Of a stretch of DNA of 25,136 bases, positions 18,255 to 25,136 are shown piece by piece. The stretch is from JAIFWV01 sp964580495 (lineage in GTDB: Bacteria; Patescibacteriota; Doudnabacteria; UBA920; O2-02-FULL-48-8), in assembly GCA_964580495.1 (NCBI GenBank), contig CAZOKE010000016.1, positions 1-25,136 on the forward strand. The letters run 5' to 3'. Position 1 is the stretch's first letter, and every line of letters begins with the position of its first letter. The position numbers and the translations under genes were made by a program. Under the pieces are notes generated by a model. That model searched no databases. It was not told the origin of the DNA and saw nothing but the letters and a program-made list of their open reading frames with translations.

Positions 18255-20870
18255 ATGTCTTTTCTCACAAACTTATTCAGTCCCTCCAACCAGCAGGTCG
18301 TAAATCAGCATCGAAAAACCGTTGAGCGGATCAACGCGCTCGAAAAAGAATTTGAAGCCAAGTCGCAGGACGAACTCAAAGCCTTGACCGCGAAATGGAA
18401 ACAGGAACTTGCCGGCAAAGATTGGGAAGAACAAAAACAAATTCTGGCAGAGATTTTGCCGGAAGCTTTTGCTGCTGTGCGCGAAGCTGCGAAGCGAACA
18501 CTGGGCCAGAGGCACTATGATGTACAACTGATCGGCGGAATAGTCTTGCACAGCGGCGAAATTGCGGAAATGAAAACCGGAGAAGGCAAAACTTTGGTAG
18601 CTACGTTGCCAATGTATCTCAATGCTCTTGCCGGACGCGGTACGCACCTCATCACTGTTAACGATTATTTGGCCAGGTGGCAGGCGTCGTGGATGGGACA
18701 AATTTATCACTATTTAGGAATGTCGGTGGCATCTATTCAGCACGAGCAAGCCTTTCTTTATGACCCGACTTTCCAGCCTGAAGCCGAGGAAATCGCCCAG
18801 ATCGAGTCCGAAGTTCAAGGATTGGTTTTGGATGTCAAACACATGCGGCCGATCGCGCGCCGGCAGGCTTATGCGGCTGATATCACTTATGGCACAAATA
18901 ACGAATACGGGTTTGATTATCTGCGCGACAACATGGTTTACTCTTTGGACCAGATGGTCCAGCGCGAATTGCATTATGCCATAGTGGACGAGGTTGACTC
19001 GATTTTAATTGACGAAGCGCGCACGCCGCTGATTATTTCCGCTCCGGATACCGATCCGACTGACAAATATTATGATTATGCCCGAGCGGTGGAGAAACTG
19101 ACGGAAAAAGAAGACTTCGAAGTTGACGAGAAGCACAAAGCTGCGACACTCACTGATGCGGGCATGACCAAGCTTGAGAAGATTTTGGATGTTCCGAATC
19201 TGTACAATGATATCTCAACCGTGCACCACATCGAAAACGCCTTGCGCGCGCGCACGCTTTTTAAGCGCGATGTAAATTACGTGGTCAAGCAAGGCGAAAT
19301 TATTATTGTCGATGAGTTCACGGGGCGCTTGATGTATGGCCGAAGGTACTCGGAAGGCCTACACCAGGCAATCGAAGCCAAAGAAAATGTGAAAGTCCAG
19401 CAGGAATCCAAAACGCTGGCCACCATCACATTCCAAAATTATTTCCGGCTTTACCACAAACTGGCCGGCATGACCGGGACTGCGGAAACGGAAGCCGAGG
19501 AATTCCATAAAATTTACAAATTGGAAGTCGTCCAGATCCCGACCAACAGACCCATGATCCGAAATGACATGTCGGATCTGGTTTACAAAAATACCGAAGG
19601 CAAGCTTAAGGCTTTGGTCCAGCATATCAAAAAATTGCACCAAACCGGACGGCCAATTTTGGTCGGTACGATTTCCATAGAACGAAACGAACTTGTGTCG
19701 CAGCTGCTGACACAAGCTGGCGTGCCGCACGAGCTTTTGAACGCGAAAAACAACGAGCGTGAAGCGCATATTGTGGCTCAAGCCGGCCGACTGGGCGCTG
19801 TGACACTCGCCACCAACATTGCCGGAAGAGGAGTCGACATTTTGCTCGGCGGCAATCCGGTGGATGCGGAAGAGCAGGCGAGAGTGAAAGAACTTGGGGG
19901 CTTGGCTGTGATCGGTACCGAACGGCACGAATCCCGGCGCATAGACAATCAACTGCGCGGCCGCGCCGGCCGCCAGGGTGATCCTGGTTCCTCTCAGTTT
20001 TTTATCGCGTTGGATGATGACCTGATGCGATTATTCGGAGGCGAGAGAGTGCAGCGCATGATGGAGACTTTGGGAATTCCGGATGACCAGCCGATTGAAG
20101 CGGGTTTGGTTTCCAAATCCATAGAATCGGCGCAAAAGAAAATAGAAGGGTTTAACTTCGACACCCGTAAACACGTGCTCGAATATGATGACGTCATGAA
20201 CAAGCAGCGGTTTACTATTTACAAAAAGCGCAAAGATATCCTAAGCACTAAAGAGCCGTTAACAGAGGAAATTTTGGGCATGGTGGAAAAAGAAATTATT
20301 GATCTGGTGAACTTCCAGCTGTCCCAAGAAAATGTGGACTTCAATGAGCTATATAATACATTCTCTGGCATCGTCCCGATCCAAGAATCAGACAAAAAAG
20401 AAACTCTGGATTCGATTGAGCTTACCAATCACCTTGTCGAGATCGCAAACAAAGCTTACAAGGCCAAACAGGAGAAACTCGGGCCGGAAATTATGTTAAA
20501 TTTGGAACGATTTGTTTACCTCCGATCAATAGACCAGCTTTGGCAAGAACATTTGGATACCATGGAACACTTGCGCGACTCGGTGCGCTTGCGCGGCTAT
20601 GGCCAGCGCGACCCGCTGCTGGAATTCAAAAATGAAGGGTTCCAAATTTTCGAAAGATTGCAAGCTGAAATAAATAAAGCGGTGGTGTACACGATCTACA
20701 AGGTTGATGTGGTGCAACAACCAGTAGTAAACAGTAATCAGGAAGTAATAAACAGAGAAATTGGGCGCAATGATCCGTGTCCCTGCGGTTCGGGTAAAAA
20801 GTTTAAAAAGTGCGGTATGCTCAATACCAAAGAGCACCAAGAATTGATGGCAAAGAAACAATTGGCATAA
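18255..20870 (+). CDS. secA: Protein translocase ATPase SecA
   Basis: The 871-aa motor drives preproteins through SecYEG. Walker A is MKTGEGKT (residues 106-113) and the DEAD-box region is DEVDSILIDEARTP (about 245). The preprotein-binding domain follows, then nucleotide-binding domain 2 with TNIAGRGVDILLGG (about 520) and the helicase motif RIDNQLRGRAGRQGDPGSSQFF (about 560), and the helical scaffold. The C-terminal SEC-C zinc region reads NDPCPCGSGKKFKKCGML: three Cys are in place but the fourth ligand (Cys or His after the third) is Gly, so zinc binding may be altered. There is no SD next to the ATG. It has its own promoter and a folded leader. Confidence 0.98.
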   Translation: MSFLTNLFSPSNQQVVNQHRKTVERINALEKEFEAKSQDELKALTAKWKQELAGKDWEEQKQILAEILPEAFAAVREAAKRTLGQRHYDVQLIGGIVLHSGEIAEMKTGEGKTLVATLPMYLNALAGRGTHLITVNDYLARWQASWMGQIYHYLGMSVASIQHEQAFLYDPTFQPEAEEIAQIESEVQGLVLDVKHMRPIARRQAYAADITYGTNNEYGFDYLRDNMVYSLDQMVQRELHYAIVDEVDSILIDEARTPLIISAPDTDPTDKYYDYARAVEKLTEKEDFEVDEKHKAATLTDAGMTKLEKILDVPNLYNDISTVHHIENALRARTLFKRDVNYVVKQGEIIIVDEFTGRLMYGRRYSEGLHQAIEAKENVKVQQESKTLATITFQNYFRLYHKLAGMTGTAETEAEEFHKIYKLEVVQIPTNRPMIRNDMSDLVYKNTEGKLKALVQHIKKLHQTGRPILVGTISIERNELVSQLLTQAGVPHELLNAKNNEREAHIVAQAGRLGAVTLATNIAGRGVDILLGGNPVDAEEQARVKELGGLAVIGTERHESRRIDNQLRGRAGRQGDPGSSQFFIALDDDLMRLFGGERVQRMMETLGIPDDQPIEAGLVSKSIESAQKKIEGFNFDTRKHVLEYDDVMNKQRFTIYKKRKDILSTKEPLTEEILGMVEKEIIDLVNFQLSQENVDFNELYNTFSGIVPIQESDKKETLDSIELTNHLVEIANKAYKAKQEKLGPEIMLNLERFVYLRSIDQLWQEHLDTMEHLRDSVRLRGYGQRDPLLEFKNEGFQIFERLQAEINKAVVYTIYKVDVVQQPVVNSNQEVINREIGRNDPCPCGSGKKFKKCGMLNTKEHQELMAKKQLA

Positions 20871-20879
20871 ATTATTTAT

Positions 20880-20905
20880 CCACTTCTTTTCTAGAAAAGA
20901 AGTGG
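20880..20905. repeat. 26-nt perfect palindrome
   Basis: CCACTTCTTTTC followed by its exact complement around a central CTAG. It begins 10 nt after the secA stop. It could stabilise the secA 3' end or be a protein-binding site. Confidence 0.75.
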
Positions 20906-20908
20906 ACG

Positions 20909-20945
20909 GAAGAAAAGTCGGAAATTTTCCGGCCTCGCGACAAAG
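20909..20945 (+). repeat. Dispersed repeat, copy 2
   Basis: GAAGAAAAGTCGGAAATTTT, then CCGGCCTCGCGACAAAG; related to 209-247. It directly follows the palindrome after secA. Confidence 0.4.
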
Positions 20946-21030
20946 GACAAATCAGTCCAACTTGCTCATTAAGCCAGCCTTACGACTGGCTTTGTCGTTC
21001 AAACAGCGGAAAATTTCGAAACCAAACTGC

Positions 21031-21068
21031 AAAAATAAAAAAAGGCCTCAGCTTGAGCTTTGGCCTTT
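21031..21068 (-). terminator. Terminator of the minus-strand mini-operon
   Basis: On the minus strand AAAGGCC (21068-21062) pairs with GGCCTTT (21047-21041), followed by TTTTTTATTTTT. The left arm lies inside the last codons of the 60-aa gene. Confidence 0.7.
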
Positions 21069-21230
21069 GTACTCAGCATCTTCGTCGATAACGACTTCGA
21101 TACCGAGTTCTGGGTTTTCCTGTAGCAGCCGAAGGAGTGCGTCTCCTGCGGAATTACCTGACCAGGCCTCACAATGGTTACACTTAGCAGTGTAACCATT
21201 GCCTTCCTTGTCGACTTGGATCCGAAGCAT
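21048..21230 (-). CDS. Orphan small acidic protein with a CxxC, 60 aa
   Basis: The ATG at 21230 follows AAGGAGGAACT, an excellent SD. The product starts MLRIQVDKEGNGYTAKCNHC; the CNHC pair could be half of a zinc knuckle or a redox site. An amphipathic helix (GDALLRLLQENPEL) and an acidic segment (VVIDEDAEY) follow. The end of the gene, KGQSSS, is encoded by the left arm of the terminator. It lies 30 nt downstream of a 57-aa membrane protein gene on the same strand, so they form a two-gene unit. Family not recognised. Confidence 0.7.
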   Translation of the reverse strand: MLRIQVDKEGNGYTAKCNHCEAWSGNSAGDALLRLLQENPELGIEVVIDEDAEYKGQSSS

Positions 21231-21260
21231 AGTTCCTCCTTGGATGGACTCTTCAAATGC

Positions 21261-21434
21261 TCACAGAACTTCGAGAAGCCGGCCTGCAGCGTACATCAGG
21301 AACAATGCCATCAGGATTGTTACAAGTGCCGCCCAGATTCGAGTGTTGGGGTCAAACCTGAGCTTTATGACAGCCCCAATTGCTGCGGCCAAGCCGCCTA
21401 CGAAGATGACGAGCATGAGAGTGCTGAATTCCAT
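21261..21434 (-). CDS. Small two-helix membrane protein, 57 aa
   Basis: The ATG at 21434 follows AAGGAGGAAAAGC (SD AAGGAGG, 21447-21441); in-frame extension upstream precedes the SD and is rejected. The sequence begins MEFSTLMLVIFVGGLAAAIG, first membrane helix, then a short charged loop (KLRFDPNTR), then a second helix (IWAALVTILMALFLMYAAG) and RLLEVL. A hairpin inner-membrane topology is likely. No family is recognised. It is first in a unit with the 60-aa CxxC protein and is read from the promoter at 21458-21486. Confidence 0.7.
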   Translation of the reverse strand: MEFSTLMLVIFVGGLAAAIGAVIKLRFDPNTRIWAALVTILMALFLMYAAGRLLEVL

Positions 21435-21457
21435 GCTTTTCCTCCTTGGGATTAAAT

Positions 21458-21486
21458 ATCTTAACATTAAATCCAAACACAAACAA
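21458..21486 (-). promoter_or_regulatory. Promoter of the membrane/CxxC mini-operon
   Basis: On the minus strand TTGTTT (21486-21481), 17-bp spacer, TAAGAT (21463-21458). Confidence 0.6.
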
Positions 21487-21510
21487 GCGCCCTTAGTTGG
21501 GGCTTTTTTA
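21485..21510 (+). terminator. Plus-strand terminator with no plus-strand gene directly before it
   Basis: AAGC-(G)-CCC (21485-21492) pairs with GGG-GCTT (21499-21505) with one bulge, followed by TTTT. The nearest plus-strand gene upstream is secA, 615 nt away, so secA transcripts may end here. Confidence 0.45.
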
Positions 21511-21526
21511 TTTTGAGCGGAAGCAT

Positions 21527-21532
21527 TATGAT
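21527..21532 (+). promoter_or_regulatory. -10 box placing the start of transcription at the DUF2207 ATG
   Basis: TATGAT at 21527-21532 would start transcription at about 21539, the A of the start codon, so the message would be leaderless. The only -35 candidate is the T-run of the terminator (about 21504-21509). No SD exists. Confidence 0.4.
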
Positions 21533-21538
21533 ATAGAC

Positions 21539-23227
21539 ATGAAAAAGCTTATATTCATTCTATTCTTAGGTATTTTGCTGGCGAATCCTGCATTTGCCCA
21601 GACGGCCAAACCGGAAAGCGTTCCGAATTTTGTCCAAACTATCCATGTCAATCCAGATGCGACTTTGACCGTAAACGAGATGATTTCATACGACTTCGGC
21701 ACGACCGAGCATCATGGTATTTATCGCGACATCCCGTATAAATACCAGCGCAACGGCATGAATTATAATTTGCGAATTAGCAATGTGTCTGTTGCAGGCC
21801 AGCAGTTTACTACCACGCAAAGAAACGGCAATTATGAAATCAAAATTGGCGATCCGAACACTTATGTAACAGGTTTGGTTAATTACAACCTGACTTACAC
21901 CGTAACGGGCGCCATTAACTTTTTTTCCGACCACGACGAATTATACTGGAATGTAGTTGGCAGCGGCTGGACCGCGCCGATTATGAATGCTGCGGCAGAC
22001 ATAATTCTGCCCGGAAATGTGAGCCAAGATAAAATCAACATCGACTGCTTTGCGGGCCAAACCGGAACAAATGAATCGTGCGTCAGCAAACAGACATCCC
22101 CAGGCAAGGCCAGTTTCCGCCAAACCGCCATGGTTAGCACTGATTCGTTTACAGTGGTGGTGGGCTGGCCAAAAGGAGTTGTAGCACAACCGAGCAGTTG
22201 GCAGGTGCTTGCCCATACAATCGAGGATAATTTGATATTCCTGCTGCCGCTTGTTGTGTTCGGAATTATGTTTTTTGTTTGGTGGGAGTTTGGCAGGGAT
22301 CCCAAATCGAAACTGCCGATCGTTGCCCAGTACGAAGCGCCTGACGGGCTTATCCCAGCAGAAACCAGGTATTTGGCCACAGAGCAAACAGGCAATTTAT
22401 CTGTTTCATCAGAAATAATTTATTTGGCAACTTTAGGCTATTTGAGCATTGAACGGATTCCAGGCCAAAGTTGGCTTAAGCCAGAAGACTTCAAATTTAC
22501 CAAGCTTAAGAACGGCGATGATCTGAATAATCCCTTCGATAAAAAAGTTTTGGATGTTTTGTTTGGCGGAGCCGATACAGTGTTGCTTTCCGAGATAAAA
22601 AAGCGAAAAGCCAGAGATCCGTTTAACTCAGGCTCGATAGCGCAGAAATTGACTGTGGATGGCTACTTCGACAAAAACCCGACCAGAGTCAGGCTCGAAT
22701 ATTTCGTTGCTGTGGGGATTGCCGGGTTTGTGATGATTTACCTTTTGGGCAAATTTTGGCAGCCGTCATACATTTTATCTTTCATTTTAAACGGCTTAAT
22801 CGTGCTTGGGTTTGCCTGGTTTATGCCGCGCAAAACTCAGAAAGGCGCTGATGTCAAGCAGCTGATATTGGGACTGAAGGAATATTTATCGGTTGCTGAA
22901 AAAGACCGCCTGGATTTTCATAACGACCCGGAAAAAGACCCAAAGTTGTTTGAAAAACTTTTGCCTTATGCCATGGCGCTGGGCGTTTCCGAACAATGGT
23001 CAAAGAAATTCGAAGGTTTGGCAGATTACCATCCTTCGTGGTATTCAGATCCGACTCAAGCTTATTTCAATGTGGTTGTATTTAACGCGGCCTTAAACCA
23101 TTTTAATAGTAATTTTTCATCAGCCCTGGCTGCCTCGGCCAGAAGCGCTGGAGGCGGAGAATCGGGTTTTGGCGGCGGTGGATTTTCCGGCGGCGGCTTT
23201 GGCGGTGGCGGCGGGGGATCTTGGTAA
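21539..23227 (+). CDS. DUF2207 family membrane protein with Gly-rich tail, 562 aa
   Basis: Residues 1-20 (MKKLIFILFLGILLANPAFA) are a signal peptide. They are followed by the DUF2207 extracellular beta-domain (FVQTIHVNPDATLTVNEMIS, then GIYRDIPY, the family hallmark). A membrane helix lies near 240 (NLIFLLPLVVFGIMFFVWWE), followed by a cytoplasmic part (AQYEAPDGLIPAETRYL), two more helices near 400-440 and a C-terminal domain. It ends with FGGGGFSGGGFGGGGGGSW, the low-complexity Gly/Ser tail usual in this family. The function of DUF2207 is unknown. Predicted leaderless; convergent with the minus-strand pair downstream. Confidence 0.92.
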   Translation: MKKLIFILFLGILLANPAFAQTAKPESVPNFVQTIHVNPDATLTVNEMISYDFGTTEHHGIYRDIPYKYQRNGMNYNLRISNVSVAGQQFTTTQRNGNYEIKIGDPNTYVTGLVNYNLTYTVTGAINFFSDHDELYWNVVGSGWTAPIMNAAADIILPGNVSQDKINIDCFAGQTGTNESCVSKQTSPGKASFRQTAMVSTDSFTVVVGWPKGVVAQPSSWQVLAHTIEDNLIFLLPLVVFGIMFFVWWEFGRDPKSKLPIVAQYEAPDGLIPAETRYLATEQTGNLSVSSEIIYLATLGYLSIERIPGQSWLKPEDFKFTKLKNGDDLNNPFDKKVLDVLFGGADTVLLSEIKKRKARDPFNSGSIAQKLTVDGYFDKNPTRVRLEYFVAVGIAGFVMIYLLGKFWQPSYILSFILNGLIVLGFAWFMPRKTQKGADVKQLILGLKEYLSVAEKDRLDFHNDPEKDPKLFEKLLPYAMALGVSEQWSKKFEGLADYHPSWYSDPTQAYFNVVVFNAALNHFNSNFSSALAASARSAGGGESGFGGGGFSGGGFGGGGGGSW

Positions 23228-23230
23228 ATT

Positions 23231-23261
23231 AAAAAGAGCCCCATCATTGCGGATGAGGCTC
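23231..23261 (-). terminator. Terminator of the minus-strand pair
   Basis: On the minus strand GAGCCTCATC (23261-23252) pairs with GATGGGGCTC (23245-23236), one G.U, then TTTTTAA. It overlaps the last codons of the 70-aa gene and starts 4 nt from the end of the convergent DUF2207 gene. Confidence 0.8.
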
Positions 23262-23456
23262 AAGGGCCTGGCGCAGCAGAGCGTAGACAGAGCAGCCTTC
23301 CAAGGAAGCTGCTAGCTGAAATCCAGTTCGCAGACCTTCGGGAGTTACAATTCCGGGGTTTAGTTTAGCCAAGGTCTTGTAGACTTCGGCAAAGTTTCCT
23401 TCCAGCAATTGCTTTCGAGCTTGTTCGATTATTACTTGTTTCGGCTGCAGGGTCAT
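23244..23456 (-). CDS. Orphan small helical protein, 70 aa
   Basis: Start ATG 23456 (MTLQPKQVIIEQARKQLLEG). It lies 4 nt after the stop of the upstream 80-aa gene (TGATGTTATG), so translation probably depends on re-initiation; only a weak purine run serves as SD. A longer in-frame ORF reaching 23576 would overlap the upstream gene by more than 110 nt and is rejected. The product is almost wholly helical, with the TPR-like repeat ARKQLLEGNFAEVYKTLAKL, followed by TPEGLRTGFQLAASLEGCSV. One helix-turn-helix unit of TPR character is visible, too little to assign function. Confidence 0.55.
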   Translation of the reverse strand: MTLQPKQVIIEQARKQLLEGNFAEVYKTLAKLNPGIVTPEGLRTGFQLAASLEGCSVYALLRQALEPHPQ

Positions 23457-23460
23457 AACA

Positions 23461-23703
23461 TCAGCTTTCTTTCTCGCATTCGAAACAGGATGCACAGGAA
23501 GGAGCAGGGGCAACCCGAGCCAGATAATAATGAGGCCCGTACAGCATAAAGCTATTGTGCTCGTCCTGATGGGCATTGAGCTTGAAATGAGCCCAACACA
23601 CCACTTGAGTCGTCGCTCCGATCGTCATTCGGATTTTGTCCGGAAGATTATCCAGGTCAACATTGACTTCAGTGGCTAGCGGGCCGCCATTGATTAAGTC
23701 CAT
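23461..23703 (-). CDS. Orphan small protein with Cys-rich tail, 80 aa
   Basis: The ATG at 23703 follows AAAGGAGGAAT, a near-perfect SD. The product starts MDLINGGPLATEVNVDLDNL and ends APSCASCFECEKES, a CxxCxxC cluster that could bind a metal or Fe-S centre; His residues (AHFKLNAHQDEH, GPHYY) add possible ligands. No signal peptide. No family recognised. It is first of a two-gene unit with the 70-aa helical protein, promoter at 23726-23754. Confidence 0.7.
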   Translation of the reverse strand: MDLINGGPLATEVNVDLDNLPDKIRMTIGATTQVVCWAHFKLNAHQDEHNSFMLYGPHYYLARVAPAPSCASCFECEKES

Positions 23704-23725
23704 ATTCCTCCTTTACAGACGTTCC

Positions 23726-23754
23726 AGTATATCAAGGAATAGGATTCTTGTAAA
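23726..23754 (-). promoter_or_regulatory. Promoter of the 80-aa/70-aa pair
   Basis: On the minus strand TTTACA (23754-23749), 17-bp spacer, TATACT (23731-23726). Confidence 0.75.
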
Positions 23755-23762
23755 GATCATAG

Positions 23763-23796
23763 AAAATAGCCTTACAAAATTTAATAAGGCTATTTT
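23763..23796 (-). terminator. Terminator of the 71-aa orphan gene
   Basis: On the minus strand AAAATAGCCTTA (23796-23785) pairs perfectly over 12 bp with TAAGGCTATTTT (23774-23763), with a 10-nt loop. The U-tract is short (TTTTCT). Confidence 0.75.
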
Positions 23797-23802
23797 TCGA
23801 TT

Positions 23803-24018
23803 TTAATTGTAGTACCCTCCGGCTTTCAGGATTGATTCGACTCTCTCAAAGCCGGCAATGCTTAAGATCCGCCAGATGCGGTGCCCATATCCCCGAAATT
23901 TATCGTCGAGTTTTCGGGGAATTGGCAGCTGCAAATAAAATCGGACCATGTATTCCTCTTCCGGCAGCAGCGAAGAACTCCGGATCAGTTTTATAACCTC
24001 CTTCTTGTTCTCTACCAT
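23803..24018 (-). CDS. Orphan small protein, 71 aa
   Basis: The ATG at 24018 follows AGAAGGAGGAAT, an excellent SD. The product starts MVENKKEVIKLIRSSSLLPE and is charged and helical. The middle has LQLPIPRKLDDKFRGYGHRI, the end FERVESILKAGGYYN. No domain is recognised. It is a single-gene unit with its own terminator; no clear promoter was found in the AT-rich spacer upstream. Confidence 0.65.
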   Translation of the reverse strand: MVENKKEVIKLIRSSSLLPEEEYMVRFYLQLPIPRKLDDKFRGYGHRIWRILSIAGFERVESILKAGGYYN

Positions 24019-24161
24019 ATTCCTCCTTCTGAATAATTTAATCGCAGCGGATTAATTGCTTGTTACATTTGTAAGATATAATTGTTAATGAAGGAGATTT
24101 TCATTCAGAGTTGTTTAAAAAAACAATAGCCATTCCTTTTCCACTATCTCAAAATAAATGA

Positions 24162-24302
24162 ATGTGGATTATAGTAGCTCTAATTTTTCTAATCATAGCG
24201 ATCAACAAGCTGGTTGCTGGTGCCTGGGTCGGGATGCTATTGGCTTTGATATTTGCCGGATTTGCGGTATTCTTAAACCAAAGCGGTTTTGATATTACTT
24301 AA
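24162..24302 (+). CDS. Possible small membrane protein, 46 aa
   Basis: An ATG at 24162 opens a 46-codon frame that is almost entirely hydrophobic: MWIIVALIFLIIAINKL, a one-residue turn region with Lys, then a second hydrophobic span (AGAWVGMLLALIFAGFAVFL) and NQSGFDIT. A two-helix membrane hairpin is predicted. No SD is present. A possible -10 (TATAAT, 24077-24082) lies about 80 nt upstream. The overlapping 44-codon frame from ATG 24158 looks less protein-like. It precedes msrB by 54 nt and could share a transcript. Confidence 0.45.
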   Translation: MWIIVALIFLIIAINKLVAGAWVGMLLALIFAGFAVFLNQSGFDIT

Positions 24303-24356
24303 TCAAGCCAAAAGTTTATAAAGTCGTAAAGTCTTTTGATTTTCTTAAGAAAAAAA

Positions 24357-24749
24357 ATGATGCAAATTAATGAAGATGAATTAAAGAAAAAATTGACGCC
24401 GCAACAGTACCAAATTTTGCGGCAAGGTGAAACCGAGGCACCTTTTACGGGCGAATATGTAAATGAACACAGCAAGGGCATGTATAAGTGCCGCGTCTGC
24501 GGGCAGGAATTGTTTTCATCGGACACCAAATTTGATTCAGGCACTGGCTGGCCGTCTTTTACAGATCCCGTAAATTTGGAGCATGTGGAATTGCGGGATG
24601 ATAATACCTTTGGCATGCGCCGGACAGAAGTGGTGTGCAGAAATTGCGGCTCGCATTTGGGGCATTTGTTCGACGACGGACCGCCTGAAAAAGGTGGCAA
24701 AAGATATTGCATTAATTCAGCTTGTTTGATTTTGGATAAAAAGAAATAA
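24357..24749 (+). CDS. msrB: Peptide-methionine (R)-S-oxide reductase
   Basis: MsrB reduces the R epimer of methionine sulfoxide in damaged proteins. The start at 24357 (or ATG 24360) gives 130 aa and places LTPQQYQILRQGETEAPF at the usual N-terminal position; upstream in-frame codons lack family similarity. The structural zinc site is Cys45/Cys48 (CRVC) and Cys94/Cys97 (CRNC). Substrate-binding GTGWPSF is at 63-69 and the catalytic Cys118 in RYCINS. A second Cys (123) is close to the active site and may serve as resolving Cys. No signal peptide: cytosolic. No good SD. It abuts msrA directly. Confidence 0.97.
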   Translation: MMQINEDELKKKLTPQQYQILRQGETEAPFTGEYVNEHSKGMYKCRVCGQELFSSDTKFDSGTGWPSFTDPVNLEHVELRDDNTFGMRRTEVVCRNCGSHLGHLFDDGPPEKGGKRYCINSACLILDKKK

Positions 24750-25136
24750 ATGGAATTAGAAACTGCGGTTTTTGGCGGAGGCTGCTTCTGGTGCACAGAA
24801 GCGATTTTTACGCGCCTGAGAGGCGTTGTATCCGTTGAATCTGGCTATGCCGGCGGACACACAGACTGTCCAACCTACGAACAGGTATCAAGCGGTAAAA
24901 CCGGACATGCCGAAGCAATTAAGATTGAATTTGACCCAAGTTTAATCAAATACGAAGATCTTTTAAACGTATTTTTTGCAACTCACGATCCGACAACATT
25001 AAACAAGCAGGGGAATGATATAGGCACGCAGTATCGTTCAGCAGTGTTTTACAATTCCGATGAGCAAAGGAAAGCTGCAGTGGATTTCATTGAAAAACTT
25101 GAAGCAGATCAAGTCTTTGATAACAAAATTGTTACC
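24750..25136 (+). CDS. msrA: Peptide-methionine (S)-S-oxide reductase, 3' end beyond the window
   Basis: The ATG begins at the base after the msrB stop, and the frame stays open to the last base of the window (129 codons seen). MsrA repairs the S epimer of methionine sulfoxide, complementing MsrB. The start METETAVFGGG-like segment leads into the active-site motif GCFWC (residues 11-15, Cys12 catalytic), followed by TRLRGVVSVESGYAGG (about 21-36), the GHAEAIKIEFDP segment (about 54) and FFATHDPTT (about 78), all family signatures. The C-terminal part with any resolving Cys is not in the window. Confidence 0.97.
   Translation, partial: MELETAVFGGGCFWCTEAIFTRLRGVVSVESGYAGGHTDCPTYEQVSSGKTGHAEAIKIEFDPSLIKYEDLLNVFFATHDPTTLNKQGNDIGTQYRSAVFYNSDEQRKAAVDFIEKLEADQVFDNKIVT

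Larger units (their letters stand above)
20871..21030. other. Palindrome-rich spacer after secA
   Basis: No gene is seen. It holds a 26-nt perfect palindrome (20880-20905), the second copy of the dispersed repeat (20909-20945), a CGGAAATTTTCCG palindrome and a hairpin AAGCCAG/CTGGCTT (20971-20977/20986-20992) with only a weak T-tract. None is a convincing terminator for secA. Confidence 0.5.

Noticed and set aside
19359..19952. 197-codon minus-strand frame inside secA
   Set aside because: Shadow of secA, no SD or family resemblance.
1..25136. tRNA genes and full insertion sequences
   Set aside because: No cloverleaf with a GTTCRA-type arm and no transposase frame was recognised by eye; a tRNAscan or IS search would be needed to exclude them.

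Overview
The window looks like a chromosomal segment of a small-genome bacterium, most plausibly a member of the Candidate Phyla Radiation (Patescibacteria). This is an inference from gene content and layout: a tightly overlapping glycan/peptidoglycan operon, a divergent MurG, a DUF2207 membrane protein, a GxxExxY protein, many tiny orphan genes and mixed use of Shine-Dalgarno (SD) sites. No rRNA or other phylogenetic marker was tested. Coding is on both strands, with many recognisable sigma70-type promoters and intrinsic terminators.

Left part (1-1850). No conserved gene was recognised. The stretch holds an inverted repeat, several very short ORFs with excellent SD sites (7, 44, 25, 32 and 28 codons), two strong terminators and one exported orphan protein. 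A GTPase gene, typA, follows on the minus strand (1856-3685), read from a perfect consensus promoter. Back to back with that promoter lies a second promoter driving what I consider the most interesting item: a ~790-nt GC-rich, hairpin-dense RNA (about 3917-4709) that ends in a clear intrinsic terminator, has no credible coding sequence and matches no RNA family I recognise. A small Ig-like lipoprotein gene and the RNase P RNA gene (rnpB, about 5137-5528) follow, each with its own terminator.

Middle (5600-8550). A nucleotidyltransferase/metallophosphoesterase pair, an RRM RNA-binding protein with its own promoter, and an orphan minus-strand gene are followed by a GxxExxY-family gene. That gene is enclosed by 30-bp imperfect inverted repeats and sits between a consensus promoter and the next operon.

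Envelope operon (8552-16815). A polyprenyl-phosphate sugar-1-phosphate transferase, two GT4 glycosyltransferases, murG, a patatin-like hydrolase, murC and murB are read in one direction; the joins from the second glycosyltransferase to murC overlap. They would supply a lipid-linked surface polysaccharide and lipid II/peptidoglycan precursors. A 111-bp palindromic insert with 10-bp direct repeats separates the first two genes.

Right part (16850-25136). hpf (ribosome hibernation), secA with a folded leader, a DUF2207 protein and an msrB-msrA pair (msrA runs off the window) alternate with small orphan genes, mostly on the minus strand. Most of these have a recognisable promoter, strong SD and terminator of their own. 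Conserved genes in this window mostly lack an SD while the orphan mini-genes nearly all have a near-perfect one.
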